Source: Candidatus Pantoea deserta
GTDB lineage: Bacteria; Pseudomonadota; Gammaproteobacteria; Enterobacterales; Enterobacteriaceae
NCBI RefSeq assembly: GCF_003813865.1
Contig: NZ_RMVG01000025.1
Span: 1-59,013 of the forward strand
Direction of reading: 5' to 3'
DNA length: 59,013 nt
The notes under the pieces are model-generated. The model was not told the origin of the DNA, did not search any database, and saw only the letters and a list, made by a program, of their open reading frames with translations. The first letter of the stretch is position 1. Each line of letters opens with the position of its first letter. Positions 50,331-58,508 of the stretch are shown piece after piece. The translations under genes and the position numbers were made by a program.

Positions 50331-51338
50331 ATGCAAGAAAACATTCACCTTAGCCTGGCGCAGGCGCGCAACCTTTCACATAACACTCTGACTAAAGCCG
50401 GTTTCAGCAAAGAGCTGGCTTCTGCGGTCACAGACACGCTCGTTGCCTGCGAGCGTGACGGGTGCAAATCGCATGGCCTCTACCGGCTTCTCGTATGCGT
50501 GAAGACGCTGCGCGCCGGAAAAGTGAACCCGGTTGCCGAACCGCTTATCACGCGTGTTGCGCCAGCTCTTCTGAAAGTGGATGCCGATCAGGGCTATTCT
50601 CTCCTTGCGCTGGAGAAGGCGGCGGACAGCTTTACCGAAATGGTGAAGCAGCAGGGCATCGCGGCAATGGTCATCAACCGCTGTGTACACTTTTCAGCAA
50701 TGTGGTATGACGTTGAAAAATTCACTGATCGAGGACTCGTGGCGCTGGCCATGACGCCCAGCCATGCCTGGGTAGCGCCTGCCGGAGGTACCCGTCCGCT
50801 ATTTGGAACCAACCCGATAGCCTTTGGGTGGCCACGAGTGGATGGTGACCCGTATGTGTTTGATTTTGCCACAAGCGCCATAGCGCGTGGTGATCTTGAA
50901 CTTCACCGCAGAGACAGTAAAACCCTGTCGCCGGGGCTGGGCATCGATAAAGAAGGACAGCCGAGCACAGACCCGGCAGCCGTGATGGAAGGAGCTATGC
51001 TGACGTTTGGCGGTTATAAAGGCTCAGCGCTGGCTACCATGGTTGAATTACTCGCAGGGGCGCTTATCAATGACTTTACCAGCCCGGAGTCGCTTGCGTT
51101 TGATGCTGGCACGGGCTCTTCACCAATGGGCGGAGAACTTGTTATTGCCATGGACCAGCTAAAATTTATGGGCGAGACGCCGAAAGACGCGCAGCAAAAG
51201 GCGGAAAGTATCTTTACAGCCATTACTGATCAGGGGGCAAGGCTTCCTTCACAGCGTCGTTTTACTAACCGAAAGGTTTCTGTGACAGAAGGCATTACTC
51301 TCGACAGGAAGCTTTACGAGGACATTGTATCGCTATAA
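50331..51338 (+). CDS. dpkA: Ldh2/MDH2-family delta1-pyrroline/piperideine-2-carboxylate reductase (DpkA-like)
   Basis: Reduces cyclic imines such as 1-pyrroline-2-carboxylate to L-proline with NAD(P)H. The ATG at 50331 follows AAGGAG, giving 335 residues; the upstream reading is rejected. Family signatures are KSHGLYRLLVCVKTLRAGKV (N-terminal), VHFSAMWYDVEKFTDRGLVA (active-site region in the form typical of DpkA rather than lactate or malate enzymes), RPLFGTNPIAFGWP and GGYKGSALATMVELLAGAL. It is divergent from pckA and shares its GntR palindrome, which places it in the same imino-acid regulon. A ureidoglycolate or malate dehydrogenase role is less likely given the HFSAxW motif. Confidence 0.85.
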   Translation: MQENIHLSLAQARNLSHNTLTKAGFSKELASAVTDTLVACERDGCKSHGLYRLLVCVKTLRAGKVNPVAEPLITRVAPALLKVDADQGYSLLALEKAADSFTEMVKQQGIAAMVINRCVHFSAMWYDVEKFTDRGLVALAMTPSHAWVAPAGGTRPLFGTNPIAFGWPRVDGDPYVFDFATSAIARGDLELHRRDSKTLSPGLGIDKEGQPSTDPAAVMEGAMLTFGGYKGSALATMVELLAGALINDFTSPESLAFDAGTGSSPMGGELVIAMDQLKFMGETPKDAQQKAESIFTAITDQGARLPSQRRFTNRKVSVTEGITLDRKLYEDIVSL

Positions 51339-51561
51339 TTTATCCTGCCCGGGACAGAATTTTTTAAATATCGAGTAATGTAATAGATTCATGCATACTG
51401 GCTGCACTTTTCAGATTAACGTGTGGACTTTATCCGTTGCGAAATTTAAGACGGGTTTGTCTGATTGTGATTAAAACGTAGATCCAGGTGCAGACCTCGG
51501 TTTGAATTTAGATGAAACCTGCGTGTTTTGATGCATTTATCCAATACATGATGTTGACAGT
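51339..51561. other. Intergenic, nothing recognised
   Basis: Between the imine reductase gene and the repeat copy at 51562. Only a weak CCCGGG-centred inverted repeat near 51350 followed by TTTTTT, possibly a poor terminator. Confidence 0.4.
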
Positions 51562-51630
51562 GTGTCCGCTTTTCACTCATAGCGGACTTTGTTCCTTACG
51601 GAAGTCCGCTTTGTGCCAATAGCGAACATT
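51562..51630. repeat. Two-hairpin palindromic repeat, full copy
   Basis: Left hairpin TGTCCGCT-TTTCACTCAT-AGCGGAC and right hairpin AGTCCGCT-TTGTGCCAAT-AGCGAAC, about 13 bases apart. This is the clearest full copy, between the imine reductase and LysR genes. Confidence 0.85.
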
Positions 51631-51659
51631 ACTTAATGTATATGTCATTTCTTCTCTCT

Positions 51660-52556
51660 TTACAGCTGTGTATTTCTTAAAGCTTCAGCAATAAAATCTA
51701 CAAAACTGCGAACTTTGAAAGGAATGCGGATCGCACTGGGATACACTGCCTGAATGGTAAGTTCCGTTGTCTTGTACGCTGGCAGCAGCTCAATCAGTCT
51801 GTCCTGTTTTATATACTCACAAAAAACAAAACTGGGACCATATACTATGCCTGTTCCGGCCAGGGCGGATTCCAGAAGCAACTGAATATTATTGGACGTG
51901 ATTCGGCATGCACTTTCGATACGGTGCAAGCTGCCCTCAGGGTCGTAAATTGTCCAGTCTCCCGCTGAAACCGCCTGGCTGAACGCCAGACGCGGCGCGC
52001 GGGAAATATCTTCCGGCGTCTCTGGCGTGCCGTGTTTTTTCAGATACTCTGGTGATGCACACAAAACCATCTTGCAGGGCGCCAGCCGCCGGGTAACCAG
52101 CGACGGATCGTCAAGACGCCCAACCCTGATGGCAACATCAATTCGATTTTCAAGCAGGTCTGCGTATTTGTCTTCAAGCACAACATCCAGACTGACCTCC
52201 GGAAATAGTTCCAGATAGCGTGACACGATCGCACCAAGATGCATTGCACCGAAAGCAACCGGCGCAGCAATGCGAAGTAACCCGCGCGGTGTTGCCTGAA
52301 CATCACTCGCTTCTCTGTTCGCATCTTCCACAGCCTCAAGAATAACTTTGCAACGTTCATAATATCGCTGCCCCACATCCGTCAGGCTCAGACGGCGTGT
52401 TGAACGCTGAATAAGCCGGGCATTTAAATCGGATTCAATAGCACTGACATGTTTTCCTGCCATTGCCGCTGAAAGCTTAAAACGTCTTGCAGCCGCCGCA
52501 AAACTCCCCTCTTCCACTGCCGCGATAAAAATCTGCATGCTGATAAATCTGTCCAT
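51660..52556 (-). CDS. LysR-family regulator (CrgA-like group)
   Basis: A 298-residue LTTR. The HTH spans residues 5-60 (MQIFIAAVEEGSFAAAARRF, KHVSAIESDLNARLIQRSTR, RLSLTDVGQRYYERC), and the effector domain runs from about residue 90 (GLLRIAAPVAFGAMHLGAIV). AGGATTTA precedes the ATG. It is divergent from the alpha/beta-hydrolase gene, with about 110 bp between starts, and is the obvious regulator of that gene. Confidence 0.9.
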   Translation of the reverse strand: MDRFISMQIFIAAVEEGSFAAAARRFKLSAAMAGKHVSAIESDLNARLIQRSTRRLSLTDVGQRYYERCKVILEAVEDANREASDVQATPRGLLRIAAPVAFGAMHLGAIVSRYLELFPEVSLDVVLEDKYADLLENRIDVAIRVGRLDDPSLVTRRLAPCKMVLCASPEYLKKHGTPETPEDISRAPRLAFSQAVSAGDWTIYDPEGSLHRIESACRITSNNIQLLLESALAGTGIVYGPSFVFCEYIKQDRLIELLPAYKTTELTIQAVYPSAIRIPFKVRSFVDFIAEALRNTQL

Positions 52557-52667
52557 TAAATCCTACCATTCGATAATTTGAGTATCGGCTATAGATATTA
52601 TTTCACGGATTATCATTAATTGAGACTGTAATTAACATTGTTTTCATTCCTCAGGAGGTGTGAAACG

Positions 52668-53831
52668 ATGAAAATTAATGTGAACAATACGGGTATCAAT
52701 GTACAGCTACAGGGCAGCGGTGAACTTGCGCTGGTATTTTTGCACTATTATGGCGGCTCATCCCGTACATGGGAGAGCGTGACGGGTCAGTTACCAGACC
52801 ACTACCGCACGGTTGCCATCGATCATCGTGGCTGGGGCTTGTCAGACGCCCCCGAATCCGGATACAGGATTGAAGACCTTGCAAGGGATGCTGAAGGCGT
52901 TGTTTCAGCACTTGAGCTTAAACGCTACATTCTGGTTGGCCATTCAATGGGGGGGAAAGTTGCCCAATTAATGGCATCGCGCCGGCCCGAAGGGCTTGAG
53001 GGTCTGGTTCTCATTGCGCCCTCCCCACCTTCCCCTATGCTGCTTTCTTCAGAGGAACGCGACAGATTATCCAGCGCATATAACAACCGCGAATCAGTCG
53101 GGTTTGTCATCGACAATGTCCTGACGGCGCGGCCGCTTAGCCCCGCGCTTCGAGAGCAGGTCATCGAGGACAGTTTAAGAGCGTCAGAAGGGGCCAAAGC
53201 AGGCTGGCCCGGTGTAGCAATCAGCGAAGACATCACCCGGGAAGTCGCCTCCATTAATGTTCCGGTAAGAGTCATCTCAGGAGAGCTGGACCGGGTCGAT
53301 ACCCCGGAAACTTTGCAAAGAGAGTTGCTACCCCGTATTCCTCACGCAGCGATGTATATTATTCCCGGTACGGGACACCTTTCACCACTTGAATCACCCG
53401 GTGAGATTGCCAGTAGCATATCTGCCTTTGCTGCATCGATTGAAAAGAGTGCCGCGGTTTATCGCTCCCCTGGTGAAACCATCGCCGCCTTTGATGAAGC
53501 ATTTAACGCGGGAAACATTGATAACTTAATGTCCGTTTTCAGTAACCGCGCCACCATGAAAATGGCTGATGGTGCTGTCATTGAAAGTAATCCTGAAGCA
53601 CTACGGATGGCTTTATTCACGCTCACAGCATCACGGCCGGTTATCAGGAACCAGATACGTACTCTCATCTCTGCGGGTGATCTCGTTCTCGCTCTCATTA
53701 ACTGGTCGCTGACGACGACTTCAGATGACGGCACTCAACACGTTGAGCACGGTATCGCCACGCAGGTAATGGAGCAGGGTGCGGACAAGGGCTGGCGGAT
53801 ACGCATTTCAAACCCATCAGGGGTTGTCTGA
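52668..53831 (+). CDS. Alpha/beta-hydrolase fused to an NTF2/SnoaL-like domain
   Basis: A 387-residue protein. AGGAGG before the ATG at 52668 fixes the start. Residues 1-258 are an alpha/beta-hydrolase with a full catalytic triad: S93 in the nucleophile elbow VGHSMGG, D208 in ISGELDRVDTP and H237 in PGTGHLSPLE, plus the oxyanion-region LHYYGGSSRTW. Residues about 268-385 form a separate domain of SnoaL/NTF2 type (SPGETIAAFDEAFNAGNIDN, TLISAGDLVLALINWSLTT). Alone the first part is usual for haloperoxidase-like or epoxide-type esterases. The C-terminal fusion is uncommon. It is divergent from a LysR gene. Confidence 0.85.
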   Translation: MKINVNNTGINVQLQGSGELALVFLHYYGGSSRTWESVTGQLPDHYRTVAIDHRGWGLSDAPESGYRIEDLARDAEGVVSALELKRYILVGHSMGGKVAQLMASRRPEGLEGLVLIAPSPPSPMLLSSEERDRLSSAYNNRESVGFVIDNVLTARPLSPALREQVIEDSLRASEGAKAGWPGVAISEDITREVASINVPVRVISGELDRVDTPETLQRELLPRIPHAAMYIIPGTGHLSPLESPGEIASSISAFAASIEKSAAVYRSPGETIAAFDEAFNAGNIDNLMSVFSNRATMKMADGAVIESNPEALRMALFTLTASRPVIRNQIRTLISAGDLVLALINWSLTTTSDDGTQHVEHGIATQVMEQGADKGWRIRISNPSGVV

Positions 53832-53964
53832 ATACTATTAAAGATGGATCGAACTTACGGATACAGATATTCATATGCAGTAAATCATCACAAGTCAGGG
53901 CCGGTTGTAGATGCAGCCTTGCCATTGGCTCCAGCCACAGACTCAGAACACCGCCCCTGACGGT

Positions 53965-53993
53965 ACGGCAGAGCCTGCCAGCTCTGCCGTTTT
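53965..53993 (+). terminator. Terminator of the hydrolase gene
   Basis: ACGGCAGAG (53965-53973) pairs perfectly with CTCTGCCGT (53982-53990), followed by TTTG. It is about 130 bp after the stop. The rest of 53832-54258 has no gene besides the repeat at 54121. Confidence 0.75.
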
Positions 53994-54120
53994 GCTAAGT
54001 CGGGCTGAAATTCCGACCTGTCGGGACGCCTATAAGGTATATGAGCAGACGAGGAATGTTGGAGGATACCAGAGCCTCTTCAGCAGACCTGTGTTCAGCT
54101 TCTTAGTATTCTGACCCGGA

Positions 54121-54189
54121 ATGCCCGCTTCTCGCTCAGAGCTGACACTGTTTTGCACATAGTTCGCTTTGTGTCAGAAGCAAACATCA
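54121..54189. repeat. Two-hairpin palindromic repeat, degenerate full copy
   Basis: Left hairpin GCCCGCT-TCTCGCTCAG-AGCTGAC and right hairpin AGTTCGCT-TTGTGTCAGA-AGCAAAC, same layout with arm changes that partly keep pairing. Confidence 0.7.
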
Positions 54190-54258
54190 CTACGCACTTT
54201 CATGTTAAAAGAAAGTGAATGGGCAGCTGTGCCTGAATGAAAACCTGACGGAGCAGAA

Positions 54259-54660
54259 ATGAGAACGCAAAAGCGATGTATGGGATATGTGGCCATCGTG
54301 GTTGATGACTACGACCGCGCAATTGAGTACTACACCGACAGGCTGGGCTTTACCCTGGTTGAGGACACGCCGCAGCCGGGCAAGCGCTGGGTTGTGGTGA
54401 CGCCGAACCCGGAAAGCGACTGTAATCTTCTCCTGGCTCGCGCTTCAAACGAGCGGCAGGAGGGATTTATCGGCAACCAGTGCGGCGGACGGGTATTCCT
54501 GTTCCTTCAGACCGACGACTTCTGGCGCGACTATAACGCCATGAAGGCGAAGGGCGTTTACTTCTGCCAGGAACCGCGGGAGGAGGAGTACGGGATGGTG
54601 GTGGTGTTTGAGGACATCTACGGCAACCGCTGGGATCTTTACCAGAACGCGCAACCCTGA
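54259..54660 (+). CDS. VOC-family (glyoxalase-fold) protein
   Basis: A 133-residue VOC protein. MGYVAIVVDDYDRAIEYYTD and GFTLVEDTPQPGKRWVVVTP form the first module, GRVFLFLQTDDFWRDYNAMK and VVVFEDIYGNRWDLYQN the second, the latter a typical metal-ligand strand with Glu. Such proteins act as small lyases or bind toxic compounds. GGAGCAGAA precedes the ATG. Unrelated in detail to the VOC gene at 20642. The substrate is unknown; repeat copies flank it on both sides. Confidence 0.87.
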   Translation: MRTQKRCMGYVAIVVDDYDRAIEYYTDRLGFTLVEDTPQPGKRWVVVTPNPESDCNLLLARASNERQEGFIGNQCGGRVFLFLQTDDFWRDYNAMKAKGVYFCQEPREEEYGMVVVFEDIYGNRWDLYQNAQP

Positions 54661-54742
54661 CGACTGTATGTCCACGCACTTCCGTTGCGTGGTCAGGATG
54701 TTATGTCCAAAATAATGGAAATATGCCATTGTAATGAGCGAA

Positions 54743-54812
54743 ACGTCAGCTTTTCGCTCATAGCACTCCTTGCCATCACGTATGACTCCTTTGTGCCCAA
54801 AGCGGCGTCAGA
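54743..54812. repeat. Two-hairpin palindromic repeat, strongly degenerate copy
   Basis: GTCAGCT-TTTCGCTCAT-AGCACTC, then ACTCCTTTGTGCCCAAAGCGGCGTC: loops are recognisable, stems are mostly lost. Confidence 0.45.
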
Positions 54813-55701
54813 GATTACTCTCTCCCTGCCCTGCAGGTCCGAAACCCGCGTGCATTCTTCTGAGCCAGCCGATGTTGTCGGCGAGCCGAATCGGACTGCC
54901 GAGCCGGCTAAGGCGGGAAATCAAAAGGAAGCATTAGATGTCTGATGTTAACCGCCTTCCGTTACTGAAGCCCGGAGAAGCAGTTGTGGCATAAAAAAGC
55001 ATGAACAGGAGTTGAAGGTAAAAAAGAGAATCTGAGACAGTGCCACCCAGAAACAAAATACAAAGGCGTGGACCGGTGCGCCATCTCCAGAGTTTACTAT
55101 CCTGCAAGGCCGCTCACCTTCTGGTAATGTCCGTTTTCTATAGATAAAACCTACCCTTATAGATAAAACCTACCTTGCCTGCCATGCCCGCGATTATTTC
55201 CTGCTGGTAAATATATAATAATGATGGCTCTGACCCTTCAAAAATTATGTTACTTAGCGATGGTCTGTAACATCACCTTCATTTAACTTATATGGTTAAT
55301 TTTATAGAAATATTTCACCTGGTAATTTACTTCCCCCGCCTGCCATAAACATTTTTAAAATAAATTTAACGCATTCTCAGTGCCGTTATTGAATAGCATG
55401 AAAAATCATTATTGCATATTATTGCTGGCACTGTTTTCGATTTATTTAGGGGTTTTCTTATTTGTGCTCGAGGGATGTTTGTCTTCATTTATTACAAATT
55501 ATCAAAAGTATATGTTACAACGATTTACATAGTTCAATATTGCAAGTATAACTTTCATGTTGTTTATTTAAGGTTTTATAGATCTTTAAGTAATTTGTCT
55601 GTTCGGTTTCACATCGGTAACTTTGGCTCTGCCAGTTCATCAATTACTCTTTATAAATAAGAGAAACACATACATGTAAACCCCATTATCAGGAAAATAA
55701 A
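54813..55701. other. Long intergenic, AT-rich, with a 17-bp tandem duplication
   Basis: TATAGATAAAACCTACC occurs at 55139-55155 and again at 55158-55174 (period 19). From about 55200 onward the sequence is distinctly AT-rich. An 82-codon frame at 55412-55660 has no ribosome-binding site or recognisable domain and is not called. Confidence 0.55.
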
Positions 55702-55968
55702 ATGAGCAAAGGAAATTATTATTACTTGACAGTGAGTACCGACCAGGATAGTTATCACTATTTACATCGAAAATCATGCAGGCGCTTACCAGCAAAAGAA
55801 GACCTCATGTTCATTGGGGCATTCCATACTCTGAATCAGGCCTTGTCTGTTGCAAGATTGAACTTTAAAAAAGTCAAACCCTGTATTAAGTGCTGCATTC
55901 ATTATTCAGAGCCAGTCAATCACGAAAAAGTGCGGCCGGTACACCATCTCCCGAAAGAATTTCTTTGA
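55702..55968 (+). CDS. Small cysteine/histidine-rich protein, putative metal-binding
   Basis: An 88-residue cytosolic protein. CAGGAAAATAAA precedes the ATG. The layout YHYLHRKSCRRLP ... FHTLNQALSVARLNFKKVKP, then CIKCC, gives an HxxxC followed after about 40 residues by CxxCC. This resembles Ada- or nuclease-associated HxxC-CxxC zinc modules, in which a phrase like HRxxCRxLxx...AxxxGxxPCxxC is common. No longer domain accompanies it. It lies in an AT-rich stretch different from the rest of the window, suggesting transfer. Function unknown. Confidence 0.6.
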   Translation: MSKGNYYYLTVSTDQDSYHYLHRKSCRRLPAKEDLMFIGAFHTLNQALSVARLNFKKVKPCIKCCIHYSEPVNHEKVRPVHHLPKEFL

Positions 55969-56443
55969 ACGGTAGCGGCGAGATTACCTGCTTGTCTTCT
56001 TTTTTGATTTTTCTCTCAAAAAATTACTTCTAAGGTAATGATGAGACTTTTATACGTTGCATACTGGAAACAGAAAGGTTTTTTGTGTCTGTATTTAAAA
56101 GAAATTTTTACAGCTATTGCCGGACACTCGGTAAAAGACGCATTTTGCTGAGTCCGGCCTTCCTGTCTATTCCTTCGTGCCCATCTCCCTACGCTGTGCA
56201 TTCCTCTGCTGTTATCATGCCACCGCCCTTTTCATAATGCTCATCAGGTTAGAATAAGGGAATTATCTTTTAAATGGTGATGCTAACTAGCCAGATTACA
56301 GCACAGCCGCTTAAATGGTTATACTCCTACGTCCGCTTTTTGCCCACAGCAGACCTCGAGCGTAAGGCTGCTCTGCTTTTTAAGCATAATTTGTGCTTCA
56401 AATGATAATTAATCGCCCATGGTAACCATATACTCTGATCAGG
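55969..56443. repeat. Intergenic with a palindromic-repeat remnant
   Basis: Contains GTCCGCT-TTTTGCCCAC-AGCAGAC at 56331-56354, a single hairpin of the repeat family. Otherwise AT-rich, and no gene seen. Confidence 0.5.
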
Positions 56444-56665
56444 TCAGACAATATTGATGTTACGGAGATAGCCTGTAACTCGGTTCCGCACACGTCTGGA
56501 ATAGAAGCTCAGCGCACGCAAGGCATATAGCGGAGATTTGACCAGCAACTGACGTTCATCCCTGGCTACATGTTTGTATTCCTCGCACAACATGCAACTG
56601 TTATTGAATAAGAAAAATTCATTCCGCGTTAAACGCCCGTGACAATACCTGCAATAAAAACCCAT
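56444..56665 (-). CDS. Small zinc-ribbon-like protein of unknown function
   Basis: A 73-residue basic protein. CRYC near the N-terminus and CMLC about 20 residues later (MGFYCRYCHGRLT ... NNSCMLCEEYKHV) make a four-cysteine zinc ribbon, followed by a basic helix (ALRALSFYSRRVRNRVTGYL). GGAAGGAG eight bases before the ATG is a strong ribosome-binding site. A 49-codon frame (56768-56619, AGGAGG before its ATG) ends inside it and could be a translationally coupled leader. Possibly a nucleic-acid-binding small protein. Confidence 0.55.
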   Translation of the reverse strand: MGFYCRYCHGRLTRNEFFLFNNSCMLCEEYKHVARDERQLLVKSPLYALRALSFYSRRVRNRVTGYLRNINIV

Positions 56666-56768
56666 TCATCTTTCTCCTTCCCATATGCCCGGTAGCGATC
56701 AGGGACACCATTACGTCTTCCCAGGTGTCAGTAGTTGCCAGTCCTGGTAATTCTGTATGGTCTTTCAT
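56619..56768 (-). CDS. Possible short leader ORF overlapping the zinc-ribbon gene
   Basis: 49 codons (MKDHTELPGLATTDTWEDVM...) after AGGAGG with only three bases to the ATG. Its end overlaps the start of the next gene by 47 bases, a pattern that would allow coupled translation. No domain is recognised. Coding status is uncertain. Confidence 0.35.
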   Translation of the reverse strand: MKDHTELPGLATTDTWEDVMVSLIATGHMGRRKMNGFLLQVLSRAFNAE

Positions 56769-57182
56769 TCTCCTCCTGTTTTGGTATTTCAGCGTTTCAA
56801 GGTACGACCAGCGAAGCGGTACGAACAACGCGGAGTATTCTTAAAAAGGATTATTTTAATTTTAAAATTGTGTCTAAATATCTTATTAGTTAAGGTTTGG
56901 TTAAGATGATGCCTGTAAACTGTCAACTTCCCTTTTCGACATCCCTTTTTCTGGGGCTATCAGATGTATGAATCCCGCTACGGGAACTCTATTGATTCGA
57001 CGCGCGACAGCAGTCGCTTAAGCGCCAGCACGCTTAGCTTGCAGCACCTAGAACCCAGCCGGCGAGTCCAGACGCGCTCACTGCGGTCCGGCGCAGCTCA
57101 CCGGCTTTGCCGGCAAACGCATCAGGGCTTGCGACCCGGCAGCGCCCGGGAGCCGAAGGGGCCATCAGGTTGTCGATACTAA

Positions 57183-57210
57183 TGTCCGCTTTGTGCCAGG
57201 AGCGGACGTC
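57183..57210. repeat. Palindromic repeat, right hairpin, near perfect
   Basis: TGTCCGCT-TTGTGCCAGG-AGCGGACGT, a 7-bp perfect stem with the characteristic TTGTGCCAG loop. Confidence 0.75.
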
Positions 57211-57526
57211 AGCAATATCGAAGCTCATTAACTCATATAAGCAAGTGATTTCACTCTTTACCTCAACATGGATGCGGACGCGCGCGCAAGAAAGTTCAGA
57301 ACCGGCGCAAGCTTCTCCCTACCGCTGCAAGGAAACAGAGCACTCGCTTCCGGCTCGCCTGAAAACCTTAATGCCAGAGAGAAATGGTTTTACGGCGCCT
57401 GGCTGGCCAAAGGTTAGTCAGGCACGCCGTCCTGCTTTCCCCTCCCCCTTTTTCCGGCTCGCACGCAAAAACCTTATCAAGCGACAACTGTCACCATCAG
57501 AAATTATTTGTAGCGTTTATTACACA

Positions 57527-57544
57527 ATGTAGTAACCTCTACAT
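57527..57544. promoter_or_regulatory. Candidate ChrB operator
   Basis: ATGTAG-N6-CTACAT (57527-57532, 57539-57544), an exact inverted repeat ending one base before the chrB ATG. ChrB proteins are chromate-responsive regulators of chrBA; binding here is inferred only from place and symmetry. Confidence 0.4.
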
Positions 57545-57545
57545 A

Positions 57546-58508
57546 ATGAAAATACACATTTTAATCCTTACGCTCACTACTGCTCAGTCCACGCTACGCA
57601 TGCGCGTCTGGCGAACCCTGAAAAATAGTGGCGCCGGCACCCTGCGCGATGGCGTTTATCTGCTGCCTGACGTAGAGGAAGGGTATAAAACCTTCCTGAC
57701 AATGTGCCGCAACATCAGGAATGAAGGCGGAGCAGCTTATGTCTTTACTGCTGAGGTTTCTGAGGGTGATTCGTTTCGTCCACTGTTCGATCGTTCAGAT
57801 CAATACGGGGAAATTTTAAGAAACCTCAGTGTATTCAGAAGTGCAATGAAGGCTGAAGGTCTGCCAGGGCAACTAAAGCAGCTGCGTAAATTGCAAAGGG
57901 AATTCGACAGACTCGGAGAGATTGATTTTTTCCCAGGCGAAGCCCGACAACAGACGGCTTCGGCACTTGCCTCGCTGGAACTGGAGATAAAGCAGCTTAT
58001 TTCCCCAGGCGAACCGCATGCCACGCCAGGTGCGCTGACGCGACTCAGTCGAGATGCTTATCAGAATCGCGTCTGGGCGACGCGACGCCGCCCCTGGATA
58101 GACCGGCTTGCCAGCGCCTGGCTTATCCGGCGTTTCATTGACGGCGACGCGCGTTTCCTCTGGCTTGACAACGTGGGCGCCTCTCCGTCAGATGCGGTGA
58201 GCTTTGACTTTGACGGCGCTATGTTCAGCCATGTCGATAACCTGGTCACCTTTGAGGTGCTGGTCAGACGCTTCGGGCTAGAGCAGAAGATACCCGACGA
58301 CCTGGGGCTGCTGGTTCACTATCTGGACGTCGGCGGCGTACAGCCCCCGGACGCCGCTGGCGTAGAAAGCATTCTGGCAGGGCTGCGTGAAAGCATTACG
58401 GACGATGACAAACTGCTGGCAACAGCATGTACGCTGTTTGACGGCTTACTGACGTCTTTTGAAATGAGGTCCGGCAATGAGCAAGATGGTCGCACTCCCC
58501 CAGACTGA
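57546..58508 (+). CDS. chrB: ChrB chromate-resistance regulatory protein
   Basis: A chromate-sensing regulator of the chr operon, cytosolic. From the ATG at 57546 it has 320 residues. The N-terminal part (MRVWRTLKNSGAGTLRDGVY, residues about 20-40, then a helical region with KQLRKLQREFDRL) is the ChrB N domain. The C-terminal ChrB domain includes WATRRRPWIDRLASAWLIRR, FDFDGAMFSHVDNLVTFEVL and VHYLDVGG. A longer in-frame reading from 57384 is unconserved. The stop lies 31 bases inside the chrA start region (overlapping genes), so chrBA is one operon. Confidence 0.92.
   Translation: MKIHILILTLTTAQSTLRMRVWRTLKNSGAGTLRDGVYLLPDVEEGYKTFLTMCRNIRNEGGAAYVFTAEVSEGDSFRPLFDRSDQYGEILRNLSVFRSAMKAEGLPGQLKQLRKLQREFDRLGEIDFFPGEARQQTASALASLELEIKQLISPGEPHATPGALTRLSRDAYQNRVWATRRRPWIDRLASAWLIRRFIDGDARFLWLDNVGASPSDAVSFDFDGAMFSHVDNLVTFEVLVRRFGLEQKIPDDLGLLVHYLDVGGVQPPDAAGVESILAGLRESITDDDKLLATACTLFDGLLTSFEMRSGNEQDGRTPPD

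Larger units (their letters stand above)
56769..57545. other. Intergenic before chrB
   Basis: Contains a repeat hairpin (57183-57210) and a GC-rich block (56990-57170) with short frames on both strands that read through the repeat and have no family support. The last 60 bp hold the chrB control region. Confidence 0.45.

Noticed and set aside
54685..54945. 86-codon frame after the VOC gene
   Set aside because: It reads through the degenerate repeat at 54743-54812 and has no homology pattern or start signal.
55412..55660. 82-codon AT-rich frame
   Set aside because: No ribosome-binding site, an amino-acid mix typical of chance AT-rich frames, no domain.
56964..57228. Overlapping short frames on both strands before chrB
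   Set aside because: Both run through a palindromic-repeat copy and GC-rich filler and have no start signals; the repeat itself generates open frames.
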